A stretch of 64,000 nucleotides of DNA, from assembly GCA_013180625.2 (NCBI GenBank), contig SNVD02006885.1, positions 207,303 through 271,302 on the forward strand. Reading direction: 5' to 3'. Under the pieces are notes generated by a model. The model was given only the letters and a program-made list of their open reading frames with translations, did no database searches and was not told where the DNA came from. Each line of letters starts with the position of its first letter. The stretch's first letter is position 1. The translations under genes and the position numbers were made by a program. This DNA is from Boswellia sacra. Lineage: Eukaryota; Streptophyta; Magnoliopsida; Sapindales; Burseraceae. This document shows positions 37,746 through 50,958 of this stretch, piece by piece.

Positions 37746-38853
37746 TATAATCATTATTCAAGTTTCTTTATTTATCCATTAATTTTAAATGTTGCGTTTT
37801 AGTTCGTTCTTAGGTGGCCGGTAACAGTAACAAGTGGGCCAAGTAGTAGAAAAGGATTTACTAATCCCTAAAATGTGGCAAATAATTTATTTATTTTAAA
37901 AAAATATATCTACCTCTTCGATTTCCTGCTGGTAACATTATCAGGACTGTAATGTACGGGAACCCAATTAAAAACTCGCGGGGACGTATGAAAATCATGA
38001 TATTGTATCTTCAATCTACATATAACTACAATAACCTAACTAAAATTGAGGAAAATGTTAGAATATAATGCAATATCTTTTAAGTTTTAATAATTTTTAA
38101 ATATAAGTAATGAGTGATGTATAAGGTATTGGAGAAATATTACAGCACATTCTCCCTTTTTAAGAAGAAAATAATAGTGCATTTTATCTTAAATCTAAAC
38201 TCTATCATGAGGATGATTTGATAGATAATATTACCTAATTAAAAGATCATTAGTAACTGGTAATAGATATGTAGATTTAAAAAAAAAATGATTGCATCAC
38301 TTATTAATTTTTATTAATTAAGTTATTCTTATGTGTTTCTTATTTTAATTACTTTATGAAGCATAAGATTTTGTATATAAATTTGTAAAATTACCTTTAC
38401 TCTTGCTTATTATGTGAGAGCATATTTACAAACTCGAGGAAAATAAAAAATATTTAAATTAGAGGATTTTTTTGGATAAATGACTATTTGTATAAAATTT
38501 GTATATTTGGTAATGTCTGATAGTATCGGATACTTGACAGAAAGTCTTATCATATAAATTAATTTGTACAAACAAGGTTATCTTTGAGATTCACAAATAT
38601 ATTTGGGACATTTGAATTTTTTCTACAAATATTTGTTGTAATTTATCAAGAGACTAGTTTGTTTAGCTTTTCTGGAAGCAGAAACAAAAGTGTAGAATGT
38701 CATTGCACTAATTATTATATTATATTTTAATTAAGGCTGCTGTTGGGTGAGCGGGTCCGGTAACAGTGCTGGCCCAGCACCGCACTGCAGCATTTTCCCC
38801 AACGAATAGACCATTTCCAAATTCCCCATCATGAACAGCAAAATATTATTTTC

Positions 38854-38859
<6 letters not shown>

Positions 38860-38885
<26 letters not shown>

Positions 38886-39081
38886 GAATACAAAAACAGC
38901 AAAAATAAAGGAGAGAAGAAAAAAAAAAAGGAAGAAGAAAAGCTTGGTTTGACAAGGGAAGGGAAGGGAAGGATATACAAATACTCCACTTCACTCGTCA
39001 CCATTGGCTCCCTTTCTCTCCTCTCTTTCTCGACACAATTCTCTCTCTCCCTCTCTCTCTCTCTCCCTCTTTGTTACTATA
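38860..39081 (+). promoter_or_regulatory. Proximal promoter and leader of the CLT1-type gene
   Basis: It contains an A-run followed by (CA)n (about 38871-38886), three GGGAA repeats (38956-38970), ATATACAAATA as a possible weak TATA element (about 38973), and a long (CT)n tract (about 39038-39068) ending 14 bases before the ATG. Pyrimidine patches near the start are common in plant genes. The transcription start is not visible. Confidence 0.45.
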
Positions 39082-42000
39082 ATGACGTCATGTTACCGCC
39101 AGTTCGCCGCCGGTCCCACCGCATCACAAACTTCACTCCAATCGCAGAAGCCTTCCCGCACGCCAGCCGTGATTTCATGTCACTTACGCGATCCAACGAG
39201 TCAACGGCCGGGCGGACTCGTCCTGCGGCCTTCCGGGCGTTCGAATTTATACGTGGTGGAGGCGGCAGAGGTGGGAGGACTGTGGGAGAGATCGGAGGGC
39301 CAGGAGGGGGCAGCGGTTGAGGAGGCGGGGAAAAGGTCGTACGCGGTGGGAGATTTCGTAGAGAAGAGGAAGAGTCGGAGTCGGAGTCAGACGGTAGAGG
39401 TTTTGATTGCAGCAGCGGTTACGGTGGTGCTGGGTGTAGGCAATCGCGTGCTCTATAAACTGGCGCTCGTTCCACTCAAGCATTACCCCTTCTTCCTTGC
39501 TCAGCTTGCTACTTTCGGGTATTATTCTTTTGCTTACCGTTCTCTTTTATTATTATTATTATTACTATTATTATTATTTCTCGATGTGCGTTTTCAGTTT
39601 TGCCAGACTGCGTTTTTGCATTCACTCTTGCCACGTCAGATTTTAATTTAAGTGTTTTATTAATTTATCACATTTATTATTATTATTATGATATTTACTA
39701 TTTTCATTTACAATTGTATTTAATTTCAGAATTCTTATCAATATCACCTAGTGTAGTAAGGGTGGTTTAGTATTTACAGGTCGTCGCCGGCATTTCATCT
39801 CGGAGGGATAATTTCAAACCATGAAAACGTTTAAAACTTTACATAAAATAAAATCCAACACGAAAATGCACCTAAAATCTTGTAAGTTTTTAAATTAAAT
39901 ACTCTAATATGAGTTATAAAAAGTTTTAGGGTAAATTCCAATTACACCTTTATATATATATTGATAAACTTTTGTAGATTATAAATATTTAGGGGTTTTT
40001 AGGATATTCTTGTGATTTTGTTTTTTTGAATACCAGGAAGGCATTTGCCCTCCTGGCCTCTTTCCACATGTACTGTTATGATTTGCATTGCATGTGAGGT
40101 TGATTAGTAAAGTATATTATATTGCATGCTCACATGTTAGTAAACATATTATCTTTAAAATTCATTCGCTCGCTCTTATGAGTCGGGTGTAAGATGGATT
40201 AAAGACTCTCTCCTAGTAAAGTTAAACATTTTGTGTATCATTTGTGAGAAAAGCGCTGAGTAGCATTAGATTGATCGAGCAATGGATTAAGCCTAGACTA
40301 AGCCGATAGTGTGGCCTTATTTTTTTTTTCTTCCTTTATAACGGGAATAATTTAAAATGTTGGTTTCAAATTTGGCTGCTGCCTCTGCTTTCACAAGTGG
40401 CCAAAACCATAAAATCATGTCTTGCGCATGTCTAGTTGTCCACTTCTAGTGGGTGCCAGGACCAAGTCAATGGTCTCATTCATAGTCACAGACGTGTAGC
40501 CGCTGGCTATGTATTTTGTCCACGGCTGTTCTACTCTCCATTTATCTTTATTGATTTGATGCTCATTGAAGCATCAAGGAATTCTATAAATAATTTCTAA
40601 AATAATTGAATACCAAACACTTTTTCATCAAAGAATAATCTTACTTATCTCAAATTTATATTTTTTGGTCTAGTGCACTTTATTAATTAATAATAGTTAA
40701 AGAAATAGTGTAATAATAGTTAATTTTAAAAACAGATAATCAAATTTAATTGCAATTTTATCCCGTAGATGGCTTTATTAGCTATACTGTATAATTTTTT
40801 AGATCATATAGATAGTTTATCAACAAATGCACCATTGATCTTATGGAAGTTAAACTACTTTTATTCAAGTTCTTAAAAACTAGTTAGATCACATCGTCTC
40901 CAATGCAATTTTAGAATTTTATCAATATTTTTATACAATATAGTCTACAAACCTCTTTATATTTTTAAAAACTTTATATAGACGAATCTAAAACGTATTG
41001 TGACATTTTTATAATTTGATGACCTAAAATAGTCAACATTAATAATTAATAAAAAAGAAAATATAATAAAAAACCGACCTTAATTAGATAAATGATGACT
41101 TTGGGAACAAAGTCCAGTCTACTTGATTCCAAGAATAATTAGAGAGAAAGTATAAGATATTTGCACTAACATATTTGTTGTGTCTAAAAGGAGAAAGAAT
41201 ATTATAGAGAAATAACCTTTTAGTAAAGCTTTGAAGAACAAGAAGAAAAAGAATGAAATAAAAATAACAACATTATAGATGGTGTGGGTCCAAGTTTGAT
41301 TGGATCCATGGATCTAAAAAGAAAAGTCGATTACGTTTTTGAAATGCCACTTTATTTTTTTTTAATTATTTTTATAAAATGTAAAATAAAGGTTCGATGA
41401 TTGCCTCTAGTTGTTTTTGTAAGATATTATGTTGGCAGTGGTGGGCCACGCGGTGAACTTGATGCACGTGTTCTCCCGATCCCCCATTGTCTTCTACTTT
41501 TATGGCTTTTTGGTTGGTGGTCCGGGACCTAGCTTTTGATCCCTCGTACATCGTTTTTTAACTGGGATGCTTTTCTTTAATTAAAGAGTGGTGCAGAAAG
41601 TTCCCCCACCGAATTACTAATCTCAATTTGAAAGCCATGATAAAATTTATGATGATACTGAACGAGAATTTTTTCTCTGTTATAAAATATCTGAAAACAC
41701 CCTTATCTAATATTAAAAAGATTATCTAGAAACTCCATTGTTGTTAGGAAAGCTAATAACAAGTCTAAATTAGAAAATCATATCCGAATTTAGGGATTAT
41801 TTTGATTTTCAGCAGGTTTATTTGTTATTTTTTCTGTTGTTTAGTCAAATTCAAAATGAAAATTTCTAGAGTATGCACACTAATCAGCTCGTCATTACTA
41901 AGTTAGTGCTGATTGGCTTGTAAGGACCAATGAGTCAATGCTAGTTGACTTATAGGCTTGGTAAATGTGCAGATGATAAAAAGATAAAAAAATTAAGATT

Positions 42001-45000
42001 TGATTAAATTTGAAAACACCTCCCTCTCTAAATTTGGTTATATATGCGATTAAGGCACTTTCATTGGTAAAGAATTGAGTGACAATATCAAAATTGGTGG
42101 GATGTCTTTAATCTTAAGATAAAAGTTGGTGGAGACAACCAAAATTTCTCCATTCCTTTCTAGGATTGAAATGGCTCCATAATAACTCCTTAAAAGACCT
42201 TTTCCTTGGTGGTTTAATTATTAGCTTGCTTTTCTTCTTGCGCTGAGTACTAGGGTGATTTCAAGGAAATGGTGAGGATTAACTAAATGTTCAGAGTTAA
42301 GAAATTATGCGACTATGCTTTACTTAGAAACATATTTACCTTTGTTTGGAAACATATTTACCCTTGTTGGTAATTTTAGGTAAAGGTAAATATGTAACTG
42401 AAAGAGATGCAAGAAAAAAGAGTTAAAAAGGAGGGGGGTTGGTGTGTGGGTGTGGTGGCATGCTTAGAAAATGGGGCGGTGCATTTAGCACCATGTTTTA
42501 AATATAATATGAAAAAGATACATAAAGCATCCGTAGCTATGGCAATGATGATAAAGCTCCCTCTTCAAATTTTATATGAAAAAGTTACTCAAACCCTAGA
42601 TTTCTAACTAGGCCAATCATGATAAATTGTACATGGGGTCATCTCAAGGTATATAAGTTTCATGACTCATGATAACTCACAAGAAAAATATATGCCCACT
42701 AGGTAATAGAAAGACAAGGGAAACATGTAAACAATAATTGGGAGATCACTTTTGGTGTTCTCTGTACAACCTATACTTTCTCTGCATTAACCAAAATTAC
42801 GGTTGTTTCTCACAATTAAATTGCGTCCTTAGTAGAACTTTTCATTGTGGGTACTGTTTGATTCAACTTTTTAGAATTCTTAAATCTTAGGATTTCATAA
42901 GAGGTCTTGTGAATAAATTCACTCACGCTAAGCTTTGGGTGTTTGTAATACTTATTTATTTACTTTTAAAACAATAGTGCCTTTCATTTAAGGCAATTTT
43001 TATCCCTCCTTAGATTTGTGATAATTCTATTAGACCTCCTGTAGTTTTAGAAATTGGACATAAATAAAATTTTGAGAAGTTATTTGCTCTCATAAAAAAG
43101 AACTTTATATTAATCTTTTCAAATTCGAATTGATTCCTAAAATTAAAAAACTCTCTTTTCATTAACTAAATAAAATTGGTTATCTCTGTTTTACTTGCAT
43201 ATCAATTAAATATTAATACAATGATTTTGTATGGAATTAGGAAGATATATGGAGTAAAAATATAATTGATAAGCAAAGAAAATGAAAATATGGTGTGAAA
43301 GTTTTTTGTTTTGGTAAAAAAGACGGTAAGAGAGTCTGTGGAATTTCCAAGATTAGAGATTTAAAAAGGATTATTGTAAACCTCTTTTTTAGGGGGGAAT
43401 TAAATATGCTTTCATTTAAAACTTATGTTATTGTATCCTTATTATTTTTGGGGATATATCATAATAATTGGTTCCGATATGGAAGATTAAACAACTAATC
43501 AACTTTGTAGTTTATTCCTGTAGAATATGGGGTTAGGCTGCATCTCAAATTCGAAATTTGAATTTGTTTAATTTGTTTTTTCAGAGTCTCAGACCAGCTT
43601 ATCTTTTCTACTTCACCAATGAGGTTGTAAAGAAATCTGTGAGTTTGTTTATGAATAGGCAAAGGAAATAAATTCTAAAGTTAAAACTTTTGCAATATAG
43701 TCTACTTATTGTTGGTTAATTATTACAGTTTTTCAATAGAGATCATAAAGTTTCAGTCCATTGTCTCTTAGTGATTTCTGCAATTATTAGAAACACTCCT
43801 TTATTGGGGCATTTTTCATAATTTATGAGAATATCAGATGGTGATTTCTCAGCAGAACGAAATAATTGCCTTTTTTTTTTGGTTTATAATGGGTGAGGTT
43901 TTGTGAAGAGCGGTATAATGATATTTAATTTGTTTTTTAATATTAATTTTCTTGTACAAATTAATCAAAGTTCACCACTCTTTTGGATGTAATTGATAAA
44001 ATTACATGGAAGACATTATGCATGGCCACGGCAACTATGGTTGACAAAAATTCCCTTATTTAACTCCAAATTATTCTTTCTTTCAGATATGTAATTGTAT
44101 ACTTTTCTATCTTGTATCTACGGTACCATGCTGGCATTGTCACAGATGAGATGCTTTCCATGCCCAAAGCTCCATATTTGTATGTTGGCCTTTTGGAGGC
44201 TCTTGCTGCTGCTACTGGAATGGCAGCTGGAGGTAATGCTTTTATATCTTCTCCTATTTTATTTGCTCTGCATGCTTATATTTTTAGAGATATTATTGAC
44301 CGCTAAATTGTCCTAGTGATTATTCGATATAACCTTGTTCCTATTACTATTATTATTTATGTTTATGTAAAAGAACTCATTGAGTTTTCGGTCTTCAATT
44401 TTTCATCTGCACTATAAATTCGTCTTTCCTGTTGCTAGGTTGACAGACAAAATGTACATAATTAATTTATTTTGTAATCTTACATGTTCTATTTCTTTTT
44501 TTTTTTTTTTTTTTGGTTTACTTTGGATCAGCGATTCTTTCTGGAGCATCAATTCCAATTTTGTCCCAGGTGAGAAGCATTTAGCGATTCTACTACTGTT
44601 TGCCTGCAGAAATTTGTTAATGAAAGTGGAACTTTAATTGTTACCGTTCTTGTTAGTTTCTTGTACTAGCATAATGCCTTTTAACTCTTTATTGCTAACA
44701 CTAGCAATCACTCCCTGAGTGATTGAGCCCATCGGATGATAGTCATCTCAAAGGGCACAAGTACGGAAACTGAAAACATACATTGAAATATAACTAATGG
44801 AGTCACATTTTGTGCATTTAAATTAAAATCATGGTAAGATAGATATCTTACGTGCCCTGATATGCATCCTGGTTCAAAGCTGTATTTTCAATCTGGTTTT
44901 AATAGTGGTCAACATAGTATTATCTAAAACCTCAAAATCTAGGATACTTAATAGTTTGGTCCTTCTTTTCGCAGACATTTCTTGTATGGCAAATTCTCCT

Positions 45001-48000
45001 ATCCATTATTTTCCTTGGGAGAAGATATAGATTCAATCAACTACTTGGATGCTTTCTTGTAGCCATTGGTGTAATCATTACAGTAGCAAGGTAAGTTATT
45101 TTGTTTTTGTATGCTATGATTTGTAGACTCATCCATAAATGCTATTGGCCCAGTAATTTTGATTTATGTTTCCTTGAATTTGGAAGCCTTAAAGCTTTAC
45201 ATAGTGTCTTTGGTGCCTTCTTTTCTGCTGAGTTAATCTTAGTCTGGTAAATGATGATATGGACCATGGTACAGGTTTCTATTGGTCTAGCTAGTTATTG
45301 AAATACTTTGTTTTGACGTGACGGTAGGGATGTTAATGACATTAGTTGGGGTGGCAGATGGCACCAGGTATTGAATGGGTTTTGTTCAACTTTTATTGTT
45401 TTTCAATTAAATTATTTTATTAGTAATTAATGATTTTCTTCCAAAATGTTTGATCCCAACTATTTTACTGTACCCTTTGGCCATTGTTAGAAATTTTGGA
45501 AATCATGCTTGAGCAAATTTCTAATTAAATTATCACAGGACTTTAATCCAACTCACTACAGTAACAGAGGACTAGAACCTACTTATAATAACGTCCATAA
45601 ATTGTGGACTGGTTCCTGCCTTTTAGTGGCCGCCAAGCAGATTGATTATATTCTTGCTAGATGAACAATAAACCACAGAGTTTCCTATTTGGGGCAAGCT
45701 AAAGTGGAGAATTGGGATATTGGAAAATTCTTCCGTTTTTGGAGTGTAAAAGGTTTTGAACTGAATTTACATTTTATTGGTTGGTGTATGAAAATCTCTA
45801 TGGCTTATTTCATTTCAGGAATGTGTTCTATCTATAGAAATTATGAGATGCAGTCGTTTTCATCTTGAAAAAGAATTCCCTTAATGAAATTTGTGCCCTT
45901 GTAAGAATTATGACAGCCATTTTCTATGGTTTAGATTAACATTTGATTTACTTGCCTATATTCACTTCGGCAGTGGATCTAGTCCTGGTCATTCATTGCA
46001 GGATGCTGGTATATTTTGGAGTCTATTGATGATAGTTTCTTTTCTGTTGCAAGCAGCTGATACGGTGCTAAAGGTTGTTAGATTCTGAACAACAATCAAA
46101 TTTGTTCAGTTTTCTCTTCTACATCAGTTATTAATTTGATATGTCTTTATTTATTTATTTTTTTGTAGGAAATAATCTTTTTAGACGCAGCTCAGCGACT
46201 AAAAGTACGTATTATGTGGGCTGATTGCAAGTATATATTCTATAGACTGACAGTTATGTTCCAATTTAATAAGATCATATCAGACTAATGTCTTAATTTC
46301 ACTGGCAATCTATAAATACTATTATATGTACAAATTTTCCCTACAAACTCTTGTATATAGATTAATATAAAACAAAGAGAGTAGATGAGTGAAATTAAAT
46401 ATAAATTAATCAAATTAAAAGAGATAATGTGGCAATTACATGTACTATACACTGTGTGATTGCCACGTTTTTTACAAGGAAAAGTTTGTATTAGTAGTTT
46501 GGAAATATAGACTGTAGACTAGTATTAAATTAATTATGGAATCTTTATTTTCATTTCAAACACATTGTAAATGGACTTTTTAAGGAAAAGAATGATTATA
46601 ACAGTAACTAAAATCACAAAAAATACTTTATAAACTGAAAAATAGTTTTGAGATTGAATAACAGTCATTTTTTAAATGGTCCTGTGTTAGGAAATCTGCT
46701 CATATGTGTTTTTCTTTTTTCTTTTTCAGTTTTTAATTTTCTTCAATAATCTGGGTGATGTTTTAAGATTACTGCATTGCATCTATTACAGGGAGGTTCA
46801 GTGGATCTGTTTGTTGTAAATTCCTATGGATCTGCATTCCAGGTTCTCTAGAATTTATATATTTAATTCTTGTGTTTGCTAAAATTTTAGTTCACCTTTT
46901 TTTTTTAATTAAAAATCTGAATAGTGCCCTAAAGTTTAACTAATGGTTAATGCAGGCTCTGTTTATATGCCTTCTGCTACCATTTTTGTCAAAATTATGG
47001 GGTGTTCCATTTAGTCAACTTCCAAACTATCTTAGAGATGGTGCAGCCTGCTTTTTGAACCTTGGTAATTTATCAAGTGGTAAGTTGTGGTTTGTTTATT
47101 GAGCTTCGACTTAGTTTATTTCTCTCTGTATTGTAGTGGCAAGGGTTGCATTTAAGCTGAAGAAGGCTAGAGAATGGGCTGTCCAGCCAAGGCTTATATA
47201 TTTAATTCTCATTTCTAAACCATCTTGTGTTAATTAATTGAAGAGGGATCTTTCATTAGAAAGTTTTTTATGCATCCAGTAATCTCGTTTTTTGCCAAAA
47301 TCCTTTGTATTGGCATGACCATATTGGAGCTCCAAATGAGAATGCTATGTTAGGTTTTAAGGGTTTTGAGAATGAGAACAATTGTAATTTCCTGAATTCA
47401 GCTAAAGTTTGAATGCATCTTGGCAGTGATGGTCTAACAGCAGGACAAGAGGATTATAAGAACAGAACGGATAAAACCACAACTTGCTCTTTGTAGGCTG
47501 TGTAGTCATCCAGATTAGTTGTTCCTTCCTGCTTTAGTAATCATTCTCTGCTCTAGTTATCAATGTGTATTCATTAATTGATTTACGTACCTTGAAATTT
47601 TTGTTTAATACAGGATGTCATGGTGCTCCTCTGCTTCCTTTACTCTTTGTGCTAGTAAACATGGGCTTTAACATATCGTTGCTGCATCTTCTAAAGATAT
47701 CTTCAGCACTAGTATCTTCCCTTGCATCCACATTTTCAGGTATCTGTTTGGTAGTACAATTGTATGGACTTGGAATTGAGATAAACTTCAAGAAACACTC
47801 CACATTATTTCTGAACAAGATAACAATCTGCACAATCCAATTCCTTGAATGCTATGCAACCAAATATGGCCTTAGATTTCTGTGCAAGCTATGCACATTT
47901 GAATCTGCTCTCCTTTGTTATCTGTCAATATTTTCTATTACATGAATTGTTTAAGCGGGCTGGCAATGAGTCTGAAAAATAGATGACATTGGGGGAAAAA

Positions 48001-48831
48001 AAAAGAAAAAATATAGAATAATTATTTCCAAGATCATCCTTGAATTTTATATGATATAATATGTTAGGAGTAAATAAAGGCTACAACTGCATCCTGCCCA
48101 TCTGGATCCTGTTATGACACCGATGATTAGGGTGCATTTGCAGACACTTAACATGAAACTTTCAGCAAAGCTAGACCGAAAGATGGCCATTGTGTTCCCA
48201 ATAGCTTTTTATAATTTAATATCAATCCTGAGCCGTTAATGTTGCCTTGGTGGGATTTGCAAATTAGGAGATCGACCTTAGCTGTCAGATTTTAGAACCT
48301 ACTATTTCGTGCAAGGAGGAGTTAAAAATACTGTCCCAAGAAGTCTATGGAAGTGGTTAAAGAGAGGATAAATTTGTAAAATATACTCTAGCTATTTTTT
48401 CAAAGCATGAGCAACATGTTCCCACTACTTGATTTTAATCTCGTGGTAGTCATCGAGTCTCATTGGAGCCATATTTTACCAGGGGAATGGAGCAAGTCCA
48501 TGTGTAAATTATATATCACTAGATTTTTTATGGTTCCTGACTTAGCAAATAACGGGCTAACTTGGATTGCAGAACTGCATAAACTTGTATTGATACTTTC
48601 CCTTGGTTTAATTTCCATAAATTGTTACAGCTAACATGGCTTTTCCTTTGTTTCGACATGGCAGTACCGATATCTGTTTACATATTCACATTGCCATTAC
48701 CGTACCTTGGAGTTGCATCGTCTCTTCCAACAGGTTTTGTAGCAGGAGCAGTCATCCTTGTTATAGGATTGCTCATCTATGCTTGGACGCCAAGAGTGAG
48801 TCCTAGTTCTTGTTCATCATCAAGCAATTAG
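39082..48831 (+). CDS. CLT1: Chloroquine-resistance-transporter-like plastid transporter (CLT1 type)
   Basis: CLT proteins are plastid-envelope carriers related to Plasmodium CRT and, in Arabidopsis, move glutathione and gamma-glutamylcysteine. Ten exons: 39082-39518, 44087-44232, 44532-44569, 44975-45090, 45974-46073, 46169-46204, 46792-46842, 46956-47079, 47614-47739 and 48665-48831. They join in frame with GT-AG introns to 446 residues. Residues 1-100 are Ser/Arg-rich and fit a transit peptide. The carrier follows: VEVLIAAAVTVVLGVGNRVL, LAQLATFGYVIVYFSILY, LLEALAAATGMAAG, ILSGASIPILSQTF, a Gly-rich GCFLVAIGVIITVASG, FWSLLMIVSFLLQAA, DLFVVNSYGSAFQ, LLPLLFVLVNMGFNISLL, and a last helix pair with PLPYLGVASSLPTG. 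About ten membrane helices are expected. The start is the ATG of MTSCYRQF; an upstream in-frame extension begins only at TTG. Intron 1 is 4.57 kb and shows no exon. No defects seen. Confidence 0.93.
39519..44086 (+). other. Long first intron of the CLT1-type gene
   Basis: AT-rich sequence of 4.57 kb with a TTA microsatellite just inside (about 39548-39578). I found no conserved exon, RNA gene or bounded transposon. Short open frames at 42407 and 43295 have no family resemblance. Confidence 0.5.
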
Positions 48832-50832
48832 GATCTCACAATAATAGCATCAGCATTGCCATTTTCATAATAGCATCAGCATTGCCATTTTCAATCTCAG
48901 AAAATGGTGCAAGCTGGCCTTCACTCATGGCAATTGAAAGGAAGAGGAAGGAGAATGTTGTTTAGTATCATTGTAATTTTCCTTTAACACAAAAACAGAA
49001 TAGCTATTTTCCATTCTCGATCCTCAATGTGCAAGACGGTTATTTTTTTAAAGAAAGAGAGTGGGTTCACAAGATTTGCTCCAAGAAAAAATATAACAAA
49101 AAATAAAATAAAATAAACGGAGATTGGTTTAATATAGATGAATAATGAGTCACAATAAAAACTTCAATTTTTTTTTTTAAAGTTATGATTTCAAGTTTTA
49201 ACTATTAATTTATCTTAATACAGGATATATAGAGCACAATAGGGTTTCGAAAGTAATTATTATAATTTAAAAAAAAAAAACTAAATAGACATATACCAAC
49301 TCACTGATAAGCCATTGTGATATTATCGAGACCATAAGTATTACTATATTACAAGTAAGTTGTAAATTATTTGAACTTTATAGAACTAATTATTATAATA
49401 AATATTAAATGGGTGTTTTCATTGATTACTTTAAGATGAAAAACATACATCATTGATTTGTTCAATAATAGTTTTTAAACCATCAAAGACACCGTTTTTA
49501 ATGGATTTTATCAAGTTAGTTGCATTATAATTTCACCATATTTTTAACAAATGACTTGATAGTGTTCGTTAATACATATATATTTGATTATTTTAAAAAA
49601 ATTAGAAAAGTGATCATATGTGAAAAATTCAGTTTTAGTTAACATTAATGTTAAACCATCTACAAGTAGAGAGGGAGCAAGGGTTTATTTGTTTTGGCTT
49701 TTCCAAATAGAGTTTACTGAAGTAAGAATACCTTTGTTTTGCTTCCTATTGACTAAAAGAAGTCTTGTAACGTTAAAAACTCTTTTAACTTTATTTTGTG
49801 TCATTTTGTTGTCACCTAAAAAGAGCTTATAGAGAATTAAAAAAACTATTTGTTGTTTTTTAGGAGAAGTTCAAATTTAAGGCTTTTGGAAAAAAATAGG
49901 TTTATTTAATTTTAAATATTTTACTTTATTATTTTTTTATAATAAAACTCTATTTCGATAATTTAATTATAAGAAGTGCTTCTATATTTATTCAATCAAA
50001 TAATCAACAATTTTAATAAAAGTTTTACTTTTAGAAGCTCTATTCCAAAAAGATTTTCTTCAATAAATTCTATTTTAATTAGTCCAAACAAATAGGCCAT
50101 AAATTTTATTATAGTAGAGCTTGTATAAATAGAGTTTTTATTAAAAAAAAGAAGTTAGATGGCTGTTTTGGTTAGATAAATATACAAATACTTATTAATA
50201 TTAAATTACCAAAATTATTTTTTTAGAAAGAAAAGATATGGTAAATATTTTAAAATATAGCAAGGATATATTTGATATTTTATAACTTTAAAAACTCTTA
50301 AAAAGGGCTTTTTCAGAAGCCTCAATTTTAAGCTATTTCTATAAAGGCATAAAACAACGTTTTTAAGCCAAACAATTTTAAAAAAAATTAGAAAAGTTCT
50401 TGGCATTCAATTTTCTTTTTTTTTTTTTATTAGACAAACTAAAACCAACGCATTCTAAATATTCTAAAGTAAGAAGAGATGAGTGCATCTTACAACTTTG
50501 AAGAAAAACGCAGGTTTAAAAGTACAAGGAAATTATTTTAAAAGAAAATTGCTCTCTCCACCATCCAAGCAACAGGTGTATATATATATATATTTGCACT
50601 CATATTATTCAGTAAAATTCATTATTTTTGTTAGTTCACTTTATTATTAGATTATACTCACCCCAAATCTATTCACGGATTCGAATCTCCACCACCCCTT
50701 TTTTAGTCTGTCCTACGTGGCATTGCTGATTGGATATTCTGTTGGTTTTACAAGAGGCGCAACCTTTGATCTTGCTTTTGACTGTGTTTTGCATATGGAC
50801 CAATCAGGAGAAGATTCTAAAGACAGTAAGAA
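48832..50832. other. 3' UTR of the CLT1-type gene and AT-rich spacer
   Basis: A direct repeat of AATAGCATCAGCATTGCCATT occurs just after the stop (48843 and 48869). The remainder is AT-rich, with a short (TA)n at about 50578-50592. No gene seen. Confidence 0.45.
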
Positions 50833-50958
50833 GAGAGTCTGTGATGCCTCCGAGACAATATAGCGCAGCCAATGAGAGAGTGCCACATTAACGCACGTAT
50901 TGATCACGAGCTCTCTAATTGGTTGGGCTGTATTGCCTCGGAGACACCACAGACTCTC
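50833..50958. repeat. 126-bp hairpin locus with 48-bp arms
   Basis: Arm 50833-50880 and arm 50911-50958 are inverted copies with 41 of 48 positions matching and no gaps, separated by a 30-base loop. The outer part GAGAGTCTGTG is perfectly paired for 11 bp and the core CTCCGAG for 7. Several mismatches would be G-U pairs in RNA. It is either a tiny foldback MITE or a small-RNA precursor; nothing here decides which. Confidence 0.8.

Noticed and set aside
39004..39081. 26-codon N-terminal extension of the CLT1-type protein
   Set aside because: It would start at TTG and consists of the translated CT microsatellite; the ATG at 39082 begins the plausible transit peptide.
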